Under the pieces are notes generated by a model. The model searched no databases. It saw nothing but the letters and a program-made list of their open reading frames with translations, and was not told the origin of the DNA. The translations under genes and the position numbers were made by a program. From Bacteroides caecimuris (GTDB lineage: Bacteria > Bacteroidota > Bacteroidia > Bacteroidales > Bacteroidaceae), in the NCBI RefSeq assembly GCF_001688725.2, contig NZ_CP015401.2:1302001-1366000 (forward strand): DNA of 64,000 nucleotides, in the 5' to 3' direction. Positions 18,064-26,422 of the stretch are shown piece by piece (the first letter of the stretch is position 1; the number at the start of each line of letters is the position of its first letter).

Positions 18064-18180
18064 CACTTCACTAAATTGTCGTATATATAGAGTACGGCAA
18101 TAAAGTGAAGCGGTTTATCCATTCCTTGCATCACTTCGCTTTATCCTTAATATATAGACCCACAGAATAAAGTGAAGCGA
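18064..18180. repeat. Iterons, candidate oriV of unit A
   Basis: AATAAAGTGAAGCG occurs at 18099-18112 and 18167-18180, an inverted copy CACTTCGCTTTAT at 18132-18144 and a partial CCACTTCACT at 18064-18073, interleaved with three TATATA-rich segments. Placement between primase and RepA-like genes suggests a replication origin recognised by the ATPase or the DUF3853 protein. Confidence 0.55.
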
Positions 18181-18194
18181 TTACAAGCAACAGG

Positions 18195-19277
18195 CTAATA
18201 GTGGAAGTCGGGCATGAATGTGTATTTTCTGCCGTTCTCCTGCACTATCATCCGCTTGTTGCGAAGCATGGTGATGAGCGGTACCGCCTTTTGATGGTTC
18301 AGCTTTACACCTATTGACGTATAGCTTTTGATTAAGGCATCTTCCAGCTCCTTGTAGCCATATTCCTCTTTCAGTCCGAAAACCGCTTCCAGTGCGATGC
18401 GGTGCTGTTGTTCGGTGATGTGCCTGTAAGGGTCGAACTTTTCTTCCTCGGGTCTTCCCGGTTTCCTGCTTTCTGTTTTGTAACCCTCTATGAGTTCGGG
18501 CAAGGCACTGTCGTTGATGCGAAAGGCAAAAGGCTCGAAATCCATTGCCCGGATGTGCATGGCTGAAACACTGCTTATATCCCCGTTACTCTTGTCCTTT
18601 TCCACCAGCAATACGGTTTCCGCCTTATTGTTTAACTCCGTGCCGATATGCCCTCTCGCATTCTCATCCCCTTTGTTCTGATGCAGTATCGTATGGATAT
18701 GTATCTGCCTGTCGTCCGTCCACTGCATCAGTTTGGATATGATGCGTGTGGATTCGCCGGAACTGTTGATATCATATACCATGTCACGGATACCATCTAT
18801 GATTACAAGACCAATGTCGGGCGTATTATAGATAGCCTGTTCGACAATCTTTATACGCTGCTCAGGTGTGTATTTTCTCAAGGCGAGAAACTCAAGGTTC
18901 TCATTATCCCTGTCATCAGGCAAGCCTGCCATCCGTAAAATACGTTTCATGACTTTCAGACAATGATAAGGACTTTGCTCCGTATCAACATAAAGCACTT
19001 TCCGCTTCCCGTCGGAGAGTTCCGCTACATACCGCAACACTGTGCCATTCTTCAATGCGGCGGCTACGATAGCCGAAACATTGAATGTCTTTTTACTTTT
19101 GGCTTTGCCGATGGATGCACTGAAATTGCCCAATGTCCCAATGACAGAACCATGCACTTTGAGGATTTCAGGTGCTTTCTCATAACTTTTCGACAGACTC
19201 AAACGTGAGGCTTGCCAAAGGATTACGGCTTCTTCTGCCGATATGTCCTTAAACTCTTTCATATAGTCCATAGCCAT
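18195..19277 (-). CDS. RepA-like AAA/RecA-fold ATPase
   Basis: 360 residues; the start is supported by GGGAGG before ATG 19277. The order is an N-terminal helix region, a phosphate-binding loop GNFSASIGKAKSKKTFNVS near residue 55, a Walker B IGLVIIDGIRDMVYD near 160 and TILHQNKGDENARGHIG (sensor-like), ending in a winged-helix-like domain (YGYKELEDALIKSY, PLITMLRNKRMIV). It resembles the hexameric RepA/DnaB-like helicases of Bacteroides mobilizable elements. It probably unwinds the iteron region just downstream. Confidence 0.75.
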   Translation of the reverse strand: MAMDYMKEFKDISAEEAVILWQASRLSLSKSYEKAPEILKVHGSVIGTLGNFSASIGKAKSKKTFNVSAIVAAALKNGTVLRYVAELSDGKRKVLYVDTEQSPYHCLKVMKRILRMAGLPDDRDNENLEFLALRKYTPEQRIKIVEQAIYNTPDIGLVIIDGIRDMVYDINSSGESTRIISKLMQWTDDRQIHIHTILHQNKGDENARGHIGTELNNKAETVLLVEKDKSNGDISSVSAMHIRAMDFEPFAFRINDSALPELIEGYKTESRKPGRPEEEKFDPYRHITEQQHRIALEAVFGLKEEYGYKELEDALIKSYTSIGVKLNHQKAVPLITMLRNKRMIVQENGRKYTFMPDFHY

Positions 19278-19285
19278 TCCTCCCG

Positions 19286-19594
19286 TTATTTCCGTCCTCC
19301 GGTTTTCTTTCCTGCCAGTTCAAGGGCAAGCTCCACATCCACGATAATCTTGCGTCCTATCTGGGTGATGGCTTTGTCAATCTTTCCGCTTTTCTTGATG
19401 CGGTTGGCGGTTGGCAGGCTGCACCCAAATAGTTTGGCTATGCCCAGTATTCCGTACACATACTTTCTTTCTGTGTCCGTAACGGGTCGTGGTTGCACTT
19501 CCACTTGATGGGAAGCGTGTTTGCTCAGGAATATGAACTCTTCGCCTGTCATCTGCCAGACGGGTTTTAATAATAACTCTTGAAGATTTGTCAT
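19286..19594 (-). CDS. DUF3853-type helix-turn-helix protein
   Basis: 102 residues. The C-terminal half is an excisionase-like winged helix (YVYGILGIAKLFGCSLPTAN, RIKKSGKIDKAITQIGRKII). It lies 8 bp upstream of the RepA-like gene in the same operon. Likely roles are control of replication and excision genes, or excision itself. Confidence 0.75.
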   Translation of the reverse strand: MTNLQELLLKPVWQMTGEEFIFLSKHASHQVEVQPRPVTDTERKYVYGILGIAKLFGCSLPTANRIKKSGKIDKAITQIGRKIIVDVELALELAGKKTGGRK

Positions 19595-19663
19595 CGTTCA
19601 ATCTATTTAGCCGTTAAACAATCAGCCCTGCGCACTGGCTGTTATCTCTGTTCTCGAACGATG

Positions 19664-19671
19664 CAAAATTA
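19664..19671 (-). promoter_or_regulatory. -7 element of the replication operon
   Basis: TAATTTTG on the minus strand, about 70 bp before the DUF3853 start. The leader between them contains a CAGCC/GGCTG hairpin. Confidence 0.45.
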
Positions 19672-19751
19672 GGTAGGGGCGTGAGTGGTAAGGATGTGGT
19701 TGGTGTAAATGGAATATCCTGTTATTTCTCTGAATATCAGATAATAAAAAT

Positions 19752-19777
19752 ACCACTCAAAAATTAATTTGAGTGGT
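19752..19777. terminator. Hairpin terminator after the 341-residue gene
   Basis: ACCACTCAAA (19752-19761) pairs with TTTGAGTGGT (19768-19777). It lies between the cargo operon and the replication operon and should insulate them. Confidence 0.6.
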
Positions 19778-19817
19778 AAAAGTGGTAATTTCGTAAAATG
19801 TCAGGACATATTACGGA

Positions 19818-20843
19818 TTATCGGAATATTGCGTCCATTTCTTTGGCGAACTTCTGGTTACTGTCACTTGGAAAATCCGACACCGGTTCCTTGTACTTTG
19901 ACTTGTAGTAGTTCTCGTCAATATCCAACTGTTTCAGGATTGTATTCTTCCATTTATCCCTGTCTTGTTTGGGCAGTCTTTCACTCATCAGGAATATCAG
20001 GTAACACACCCGTATCTTTTCCCTTGCCTTGATTTTTAATCCCTTTTCACAGGAGGATAGGTTCATGTTGGCATAGAAGTCGTGTGTTGTAATATCTTCA
20101 AACTGTTCCCCCACACAGACTTTATGAATAAGCGAAAGTAATTCTGCATCGAAATATTCGGGTTGCTCCTTTGGCGCATCCTGCTGTTTCTCTTGCTTGC
20201 TCGTTTCATCCGGCTTGTCTTTTGCTACGGGAATATATTTTGCTAATATTTCCATAAAATGGAAACTCAATTTATAAATATCTCCGCAACAGTTCTCAAT
20301 ATATTGGAGAGATTCCTTTCTTGCCTGCCTTTCCAATTCATAAAGCCTGTCCAGTTCTTCTTTTTCCTTCTCATATTCAGCCTTGCAGCGTTCATACTCC
20401 TTTTCGGCTTGCTTTTCTTCTGCTGCCGTATGTACCCTGTAGCCAATGGAATCATACCTGTTGTATGCTTCATTCAAAGGCTTGCTTAATTTTTGTGTAA
20501 CCTCCAATTGTGCCTTTATATCAGCGTCATATCTGCCTGCGAAGTTGTAGCATACACGAGAAATTACCTCGTTATCAAACAATGGATGTTTTTCGTAAAT
20601 CAGTATGTTTTTCTCTATTTCGGTTCTCAGGCTGTTGAGAACTAGAGTATATTGTTCCTTCGGTTTGTCAAGCACCAGTTCAAGGATGGCGGCTTCGAAA
20701 GCTTTTGTGTCATTGTATTGCTTGTAGAAGTCCGTGATGAATTTCTGCCTGTCAAAAGAGAAAGTATGGCTGATTATAAAGTCGCTGTATATCCGGTTGA
20801 GTTCACCATATTTGGGAATCATAATCTGTATTTCTCCTGCCAT
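19818..20843 (-). CDS. Unrecognised protein, partner of the YhcG nuclease
   Basis: 341 residues, no family recognised. The N-terminal 130 residues look globular and helical (YSDFIISHTFSFDRQKFITD). A highly charged coiled coil follows (EEKQAEKEYERCKAEYEKEK), then a Lys/Glu/Gln-rich linker (ETSKQEKQQDAPKEQPEYFD) and a C-terminal helical domain with SEEFEDITTHDF-like sequence and KIRVCYLIFLMSERLPKQ. No signal peptide or membrane helix. Only 11 bp separate it from the nuclease gene upstream, so the two are co-transcribed and probably work together, perhaps in element maintenance or defence. Confidence 0.6.
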   Translation of the reverse strand: MAGEIQIMIPKYGELNRIYSDFIISHTFSFDRQKFITDFYKQYNDTKAFEAAILELVLDKPKEQYTLVLNSLRTEIEKNILIYEKHPLFDNEVISRVCYNFAGRYDADIKAQLEVTQKLSKPLNEAYNRYDSIGYRVHTAAEEKQAEKEYERCKAEYEKEKEELDRLYELERQARKESLQYIENCCGDIYKLSFHFMEILAKYIPVAKDKPDETSKQEKQQDAPKEQPEYFDAELLSLIHKVCVGEQFEDITTHDFYANMNLSSCEKGLKIKAREKIRVCYLIFLMSERLPKQDRDKWKNTILKQLDIDENYYKSKYKEPVSDFPSDSNQKFAKEMDAIFR

Positions 20844-20854
20844 ATACGCTTAGT

Positions 20855-22144
20855 TTACGGGTTCTTATCTTTATCAAGAAAGGAAGTCAGTTCTTCCTCC
20901 ACTTCCTCTATACTTGGCAGAGCCGATTTTAAGTTTTCAGGTATAGCCTTGCTCAACTGGTAATCGCTGATGCCTATCGGCTGGTCGTAGCCTGTCAATG
21001 CGTATTGCGCTACAACTTCGTCTTTCCCCTTGCACAGCAACAACCCGATAGTCTTGTTGTCATGCTCTCCCCTCAGTTTATCATCCACTACATTGATGTA
21101 GAAGTTCAGTTGTCCCGCATACTCCGGTTTGAATGGGGTAGCCTTTAATTCTACTACAATGTATGCGTGTAAGGGAATGGAATACAGAATCAAGTCTGCA
21201 TAGAAATCGCTGTTACCAATTTGAAAATGCTTCTGTCGGGCAACGAAAGCAAAGCCATTTCCCATTTCCAGCAAGTAACGTGTGACGTGCTTAACCAGTT
21301 GTTCTTCTATGTCCCTTTCGTCCGCCTTTTCCTTAGTTCCAGCCAAGTCAAAGATGTATGGGTCTTTTAGAAGGTAATTGGCAAGGTCGCTTTGCGGTGC
21401 AGGAAGCGTGGCTGTGAAATTGTTAATCTTGTTGTTGCTGATTTGTCTGCTATACAGATTGGTTTCAATTTGTATTTTAAGAACATTGCTGCTCCAGCCC
21501 ATTTCCACGGACTGTTTCATGTACCAATAGCTTACACCCAATGGAAGCGAACTGTTAAGCATAATCACATGGCTTGCCCAATTGGTTCTTGCAACAGGTG
21601 ATGCCATAAATATGTTTTCTATATCCTTAATTTCCATACGGTAAATGTCGGATACGGTTTTGGCAACATTATGAATTTGTGCAAGAGGTTCTTGCGTGAT
21701 TATAATTTCTTTGTTATCAACGGATTGAATTTGCGCAAGAGGCTCTTGCGTAAATTGCACATCGTTTAAGTAGCGTACTTCGTCTGCAATTTTTTCCACG
21801 CTTGGAGCTATCAGCTTTGCGTCCGTTTCAATGAAATTCTGTAATGTCCTTAAAGGATACGCCTTTGCAAACTGACACATATAGGTAAGGTTGCGTTCCG
21901 AATAGCCTTTCTTTTCAGGGAAATTCAGCCGGATAGCCTTTGCCAACTGTTTGATGGTTTTGCTTCCCCATCCGTGCAGTTGCTGATGATAGAGAATATA
22001 GTTGCCCATTTTCCAGTAGTGGAACAACATTTGCGCATTGGCTGCGGTAATCAGCCGTACTTGCGCCTGTTGTATTTCTGAACCGACAGCATTTATAAAT
22101 GCGTCAAAGTTCGTCTTTTCTATGTTATGTCCGTTGTTGTTCAT
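20855..22144 (-). CDS. YhcG-type PD-(D/E)xK nuclease (DUF1016)
   Basis: 429 residues. The N-terminal DUF1016_N domain covers about 1-110 (NAQMLFHYWKMGNYIL, YSERNLTYMCQFAKAYPLR). The C-terminal nuclease shows HFQIGNSDFYADLILYSIPL and AYIVVELKATPFKPEYAGQL (Asp, then Glu-x-Lys) followed by TIGLLLCKGKDEVVAQYAL. Related genes are frequent in type I restriction and other defence loci, but no methylase is nearby. Residues 125-160 carry a short duplication (TQEPLAQI twice, 18 codons apart) encoded by palindromic DNA (21674-21751). Confidence 0.85.
   Translation of the reverse strand: MNNNGHNIEKTNFDAFINAVGSEIQQAQVRLITAANAQMLFHYWKMGNYILYHQQLHGWGSKTIKQLAKAIRLNFPEKKGYSERNLTYMCQFAKAYPLRTLQNFIETDAKLIAPSVEKIADEVRYLNDVQFTQEPLAQIQSVDNKEIIITQEPLAQIHNVAKTVSDIYRMEIKDIENIFMASPVARTNWASHVIMLNSSLPLGVSYWYMKQSVEMGWSSNVLKIQIETNLYSRQISNNKINNFTATLPAPQSDLANYLLKDPYIFDLAGTKEKADERDIEEQLVKHVTRYLLEMGNGFAFVARQKHFQIGNSDFYADLILYSIPLHAYIVVELKATPFKPEYAGQLNFYINVVDDKLRGEHDNKTIGLLLCKGKDEVVAQYALTGYDQPIGISDYQLSKAIPENLKSALPSIEEVEEELTSFLDKDKNP
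21674..21751. repeat. Palindromic 54-bp-spaced repeat inside the nuclease gene
   Basis: AATTTGTGCAAGAGG (from 21675) and AATTTGCGCAAGAGG (from 21729), each continuing into TCTTGCG-type sequence so that GCAAGAG faces CTCTTGC. The two copies are in frame and encode TQEPLAQI twice. Confidence 0.6.
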
Positions 22145-22209
22145 CTTATGATATTTTCAGAATACAAATATACTTCAATGGTGGTAATCCATGAAACTAA
22201 TTGATACTT

Positions 22210-23493
22210 TTATAGTTGATTAAACTTGTTCATGGCGTTTGCCCTGATGTCATCCGCTATGTCAATATAGGGTTTCATGGCTTTGTAATCACTGTGTCCA
22301 GTCCATTTCATAACCACCGGTGCCGGAATTCCGAGTGCCAACGCATTACAGATGAAAGTCTTTCTTCCGGCATGGGTACTTAACAATGCGTATTTGGGTG
22401 TGACTTCATCTATGCGCTCATTTCCCTTGTAGTAGGTTTCCCGTACAGGCTCGTTGATTTCCGCCAGTTCACCCAGTTCTTTCAGATAATCGTTCATCTT
22501 CTGATTACTGATGACGGGCAATGCCATGTGGTTCTCGAAATGAACATCCTTGTATTTTTCAAGAATGGCTTTGCTGTGGTCGTTCAGTTCGATTATCAGG
22601 CTATCCGCAGTCTTGACTGTGGTGACTTCAATGTGGTCGGGCTTAATATCACTTCTTTTCAAGTTACGGACATCCGAATATCGTAAGCTCGTGAAGCAAC
22701 AGAACAGAAAGACATCCCTGACACGTTCCAAATACTGCTTGTCATGCGGTATTTGATAATCTTTCAGCTTGTTCAGTTCATCCCATGTCAGGAATATTAC
22801 CTTTTTAGGGGTTGTTTTCAATTTGGGCTTGAATGCGTCGTATGCAATGTTCTGATGATGCCCTTTTTTGAAGCTCCAACGCAGGAACCATTTGAGAAAT
22901 CCCATTTGTTTACCGATGGTGCTGTTTCTCATGTCCTTTTTGTCACGCAAGAAATTGACATACTCATTTAGCCCGAATTCGTTGAAGTATTCAAAGGTTA
23001 CATCCTCCTTGAACTCTTTGAGGTGATTTCTTACCGCTGCAAATTTCTCGTATGTGGATGCCGTCCAATTATTCTGGTTGCCACACTCTTTTACAAACTC
23101 ATCAAACACTTCCCAAAAACTAATCTGTGCTTCTTCCTGTTGTTCTTCACTGCTGTCTTTCATCCGCAGATTGAACGCATCCTTTAGCTGTTGGGTGGTG
23201 GGTATGGTTTCCTGCACCTCAAACTCCTTGAACACGTTTTGCATTTCGGCATAGTATTTCAGCAAGTCTGCATTGATTTCGGATGCGCTTTGTTTCAGCT
23301 TGTTGGTGCATCCGTTCTTTACCCGTTGTTTGTCGGCATCCCATTTGGCTACGTCAATCCGGTAGCCTGTTGTAAACTCGATGCGTTGGCTTGCGTATAT
23401 GACACGCATACGGATAGGCACGTTCTCTACGATTGGCACACCGTTCTTCTTCCGGCTCTCCAATGCAAAAATGATGTTACGTTTGATATTCAT
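22210..23493 (-). CDS. int: Tyrosine integrase of unit A
   Basis: 427 residues from MNIKRNIIFALESRKKNGVP; the frame opens 19 codons earlier, but that stretch overlaps the arm-type repeats. It has an N-terminal arm-binding domain, a SAM-like core-binding domain (about 100-210) and a catalytic domain with Arg in FCCFTSLRYSDVRNL, Lys region VTTVKTADSLI, HAGRKTFICNAL (His-x-x-Arg), GHSDYKAM and Tyr in MKPYIDIADD. It recombines the element with the tRNA-Ser 3' end. Its position beside att and arm sites suggests control of its own promoter. Confidence 0.9.
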   Translation of the reverse strand: MNIKRNIIFALESRKKNGVPIVENVPIRMRVIYASQRIEFTTGYRIDVAKWDADKQRVKNGCTNKLKQSASEINADLLKYYAEMQNVFKEFEVQETIPTTQQLKDAFNLRMKDSSEEQQEEAQISFWEVFDEFVKECGNQNNWTASTYEKFAAVRNHLKEFKEDVTFEYFNEFGLNEYVNFLRDKKDMRNSTIGKQMGFLKWFLRWSFKKGHHQNIAYDAFKPKLKTTPKKVIFLTWDELNKLKDYQIPHDKQYLERVRDVFLFCCFTSLRYSDVRNLKRSDIKPDHIEVTTVKTADSLIIELNDHSKAILEKYKDVHFENHMALPVISNQKMNDYLKELGELAEINEPVRETYYKGNERIDEVTPKYALLSTHAGRKTFICNALALGIPAPVVMKWTGHSDYKAMKPYIDIADDIRANAMNKFNQL

Positions 23494-23495
23494 AA

Positions 23496-23535
23496 TTGGG
23501 TGCGTTTGAAATTCTACACCCAAATATACACCCAA
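23496..23535. repeat. Arm-type repeats near right att of unit A
   Basis: ACACCCAA at 23516-23523 and 23528-23535 (4-bp spacer, as at the left end), plus inverted TTGGGTGC at 23496-23503 touching the integrase start. They are candidate integrase arm sites and may overlap its promoter. Confidence 0.6.
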
Positions 23536-23652
23536 AAATTGAAATAGCAAAAGGCATTTAGAAAGATTTAGATTTACTTTGCATTGTATATAATATATGA
23601 TTATCAGTGATTTGCAATTTTATGATATTTTCTGAAAGCATAGGTTCTGGAG

Positions 23653-23665
23653 CCTCTCTCTCCGC
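23653..23665 (+). repeat. att core, middle
   Basis: CCTCTCTCTCCGC, preceded by ATAGGTT as at the third core (48686). It forms the junction between units A and B. The 270 bp to the next gene contain ACCGGACA twice (near 23672 and 23682), possible arm sites of unit B, and a terminator. Confidence 0.65.
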
Positions 23666-23700
23666 TGAACAAACCGGACAATACCGGACAGTAAGCAGAC

Positions 23701-23736
23701 AAGTCCCACAAATTCAATGATTTGTGGGACTTTTTT
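23701..23736 (+). terminator. Strong rho-independent terminator
   Basis: AAGTCCCACAAAT pairs with ATTTGTGGGACTT and is followed by TTTTTT. It insulates the integrase from transcription arriving through the att junction. Confidence 0.8.
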
Positions 23737-23910
23737 ATCCCCTTGTGTCTGCCTTAAAGTACACCTTTTCGCCCCTAAAAGACAAAGTTCGTAACCTAAC
23801 TCGTACCCCCGACAAACAAAAACGGAAAGGGGGTACAGATTGTCCGAAATTGGCGAAGTCCTGTCGCTATTTGGCTTGCCTGCATAGAACTCATTTTTAG
23901 AGAATTACAA

Positions 23911-23918
23911 TAGTTTTG
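23911..23918 (+). promoter_or_regulatory. -7 element of unit B integrase
   Basis: TAGTTTTG, an exact TAnnTTTG, 18 bp before the ATG at 23937. The -33 region is weak. Confidence 0.45.
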
Positions 23919-23936
23919 CAACTTAAAAAGTGAGTT

Positions 23937-25172
23937 ATGAAATCGACATTCAACATTTGCTTTTACGCAAAGAAAGACAAGCAGAAAGCCAACGGTGCGT
24001 ACCCCCTTTTCGCCCGTATTACAGTGGACGGCGTGGCGAGCCGTTTTAACACTAAACTGGACGTGCTGCCCTCTATTTGGGACGGTAAAATGGGCAAGGC
24101 TACCGGACGTACTTCGGAAGCCAGCCGCATAAACCGTATGCTGGATGATATAAACGCATCACTGAATACCATTTACCACGAAATGCAGCGGCGTGACAAC
24201 TACGTGACCGCCGAGAAAGTGAAGAACGAGTTTTTAGGTCATAGTGAGAGCCACGAAACAATCCTTACCCTGTTCCAAAAGCACAATGACGATGTAAAGC
24301 AGTTGGTCGGCATATCCAAGACGATAGCGACCTACCGTAAGTATGAAGTCACCCGCCGCCACCTTGCCGAGTTCATTCAAAGCAAGTACAACGTATCGGA
24401 CATATCCATTAAGGAGATTACCCCGATGTTCATTACCGATTTTGAGTTATACTTGCGTACCGCCTGCAAGTGCGGTTACAACACCACCGCCAAGTTCATG
24501 CAGTTCTTCAAGCGCATTATCATCATTGCCCGCAACAACGGCATACTGGTGAACGACCCGTTCGCCAATTATAAAATCCGGCTGGAAAAAGTGGACAGAG
24601 GTTATCTGACAGAGGACGAGATAACAATCATCCTTAAAAAGAAAATGGTTTCCGAACGGCTGGAACACGTCAGGGACTTGTTCATCTTTGCCTGCTTCAC
24701 CGGGCTTGCCTATATAGATGTAGCCGGGCTTACGCAAGATAATATCCGCAAATCCTTTGACGGCAACCTTTGGATAATGACAAAGCGGCAAAAGACGAAT
24801 ACGGACGTTAATGTTCCCCTGTTGGATATTCCCAAGATGATTTTGAAGAAGTACAAGGGCAAGTTACCGAATGGCAAGATACTTCCCATAATCAGCAATC
24901 AGAAGCTAAATGCCTACTTGAAAGAGATTGCCGATGTATGCGGAATTAAAAAGAACCTGACATTCCACCTTGCCCGTCACACGTTCGCAACGACTACCAC
25001 ACTATCAAAGGGCGTACCCATTGAAACGGTTTCCAAGATGCTGGGACACACCAATATCGAAACGACACAAATTTATGCCCGCATCACTAACAGCAAGATA
25101 GGCAGCGATATGCAGGGGCTTGACAAGAAGTTTGTCGGCATCGAGAAAATTTACAAGGAAGTCGCCATGTAA
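23937..25172 (+). CDS. int: Tyrosine integrase of unit B (IntDOT-like class)
   Basis: 411 residues: N-terminal arm-binding domain (FNICFYAKKDKQKANGAYPL), SAM-like domain (about 110-210) and catalytic domain with Lys in TKRQKTNTDVNVPLL, HLARHTFATTTTL (His-x-x-Arg), LGHTNIETTQIYARI (His and Tyr nucleophile). The usual first arginine is absent: the motif reads FTGLAYIDVAGL with Ala, whereas unit A has Arg there. Loss of this Arg is known for CTnDOT integrase and relatives. It lies next to the middle att core. Confidence 0.9.
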   Translation: MKSTFNICFYAKKDKQKANGAYPLFARITVDGVASRFNTKLDVLPSIWDGKMGKATGRTSEASRINRMLDDINASLNTIYHEMQRRDNYVTAEKVKNEFLGHSESHETILTLFQKHNDDVKQLVGISKTIATYRKYEVTRRHLAEFIQSKYNVSDISIKEITPMFITDFELYLRTACKCGYNTTAKFMQFFKRIIIIARNNGILVNDPFANYKIRLEKVDRGYLTEDEITIILKKKMVSERLEHVRDLFIFACFTGLAYIDVAGLTQDNIRKSFDGNLWIMTKRQKTNTDVNVPLLDIPKMILKKYKGKLPNGKILPIISNQKLNAYLKEIADVCGIKKNLTFHLARHTFATTTTLSKGVPIETVSKMLGHTNIETTQIYARITNSKIGSDMQGLDKKFVGIEKIYKEVAM

Positions 25173-25187
25173 TCTTGATTATTGGGA

Positions 25188-25210
25188 ACTGGTCACAATT
25201 TGTGACCAGT
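25188..25210. promoter_or_regulatory. Perfect palindrome between int and ORF6N gene
   Basis: ACTGGTCACAA and TTGTGACCAGT flank a single T: an 11-bp perfect inverted repeat, 46 bp before the ORF6N gene and without a T-run after it. It could be an operator or a weak terminator. Confidence 0.45.
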
Positions 25211-25256
25211 CCTCACTATTATTCCAACATTACTTAATTCCCTAAAATATACGATT

Positions 25257-25787
25257 ATGGATTTACAGATTATCCAAAACAAGATTTTTGAAGTCAGAGG
25301 TTGCCGGGTGATGCTCGATTATCATTTGGCAGAACTCTACCAAGTGGAAACACGAGCCTTGAAGCAGGCGGTCAAGCGCAATATCGAGCGTTTTCCAAGT
25401 GATTTTATGTTTGTTCTCACCCAAGAGGAAGCTAACTTGCTGTTATCCATAGGGGTGTCACAAAATGTGATACCCCCAGCTTACAACTTCGGCGTTGCTA
25501 TGCCTATGGCTTTCACCGAACAGGGCGTAGCCATGCTTTCTTCGGTTCTCCGCTCCAAAGTAGCCATAGAAGTAAACATTTCAATCATGCGGGCTTTTGT
25601 CCTCATGCGCCAAATGGCAATCGATTACGAGGAACTGTTAAAGCGCATCGAGGAACTGGAGGTAAGCACCGATGCGCAGTTCAACGAACTGTACCAAGCC
25701 CTTACCCAGCTTTTGAGCCAGTCGAAACAACAGAAAGAACGCCGTCCGGTAGGTTTCGTTACCTATAACCGTGACAAAAACGAATAG
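25257..25787 (+). CDS. ORF6N-domain DNA-binding protein
   Basis: 176 residues. The ORF6N domain fills the first ~110 (VRGCRVMLDYHLAELYQVET, RFPSDFMFVLTQEEA, MAFTEQGVAMLSSVLRSK), followed by NISIMRAFVLMRQM and a coiled tail. The family occurs in phages and Bacteroides mobile elements and is thought to bind DNA; its role in transfer is unknown. The palindrome upstream is a plausible own-operator. Confidence 0.85.
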   Translation: MDLQIIQNKIFEVRGCRVMLDYHLAELYQVETRALKQAVKRNIERFPSDFMFVLTQEEANLLLSIGVSQNVIPPAYNFGVAMPMAFTEQGVAMLSSVLRSKVAIEVNISIMRAFVLMRQMAIDYEELLKRIEELEVSTDAQFNELYQALTQLLSQSKQQKERRPVGFVTYNRDKNE

Positions 25788-26422
25788 GTAACGATTTCGG
25801 TAACGAAATTCCGCCTAACAAACTATATCCCAGTATTGTACATTCTTCCACCTTGCGGGCAGTCCACCGACTACCCGCATTTTTTATATCCTTTTCCAAC
25901 TGGCACATTCCCCGAAACGCCAGCCGTGCGTGGCATGGCTGACTGTATTTCGTGAAAAGAGCCGTTGGAAACCCGCACAAGCGTACCGCAAGATGAACTT
26001 GCCATACCCTTGCCTTTCCCGCCCGCATGGAGTGTTCCCTAAAGGATGAAAGGGAACAAGCACTTTTCCCCTGTTTCCCTATCTGTAAATCTTCCTCATT
26101 ATGCAGTCCCCCAGCCGGGACAGTCGTTTTTATCATTTCAATAGGCAAAGGTAGTTACGTGTTCTTCACGATTTTGCAAGGTCGAGCCGTTCCGGTTTGG
26201 CGAAAAAATCTTCCCTGCCTTGCGAGGTATTTTTTGTCCAAAACCTTGCAAACTCTAAACACTACCCTTTTGAGCCTATGTGAAACGAAAACGACCGACC
26301 CGACCGGAAGACGCATAAAAAAAAAGTCGGATTTACGGGAAACAGGAAAAAAGTTCAGTGAAACTTCAACTCCCTCACCTCTCGAATCCGCATAAAATCA
26401 AAAACTTAAAAATTATAGCAAT
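25788..26422. other. 635 bp leader region before ardA, no gene
   Basis: No convincing reading frame. It contains a GGTAACGA direct repeat just after the ORF6N stop (25785-25810), GC-rich short inverted repeats such as GCGGGCAGTCC...GACTACCCGC (about 25856-25880), and paired CTTGC-rich segments around 26190-26250 (GCAAGG / CCTTGC). Long leaders before ardA are usual in CTn elements and may carry control or oriT-like sites. Confidence 0.45.

Larger units (their letters stand above)
13646..23665 (-). mobile_element. Unit A: NBU-like mobilizable element at tRNA-Ser
   Basis: Bounded by CCTGTCTCTCCGC (tRNA 3' end) and CCTCTCTCTCCGC (23653-23665), 12 of 13 bases alike. The tyrosine integrase lies next to the right end. 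Paired ACACCCAA repeats with 4-bp spacers occur just inside both ends. Contents in the minus direction: integrase, YhcG-type nuclease, hypothetical protein, DUF3853, RepA-like ATPase, iterons, primase, oriT-like hairpins, MOBV relaxase, AlkC/D-like protein. This is the architecture of NBU elements, and NBU2 is known to use tRNA-Ser 3' ends. Confidence 0.8.
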
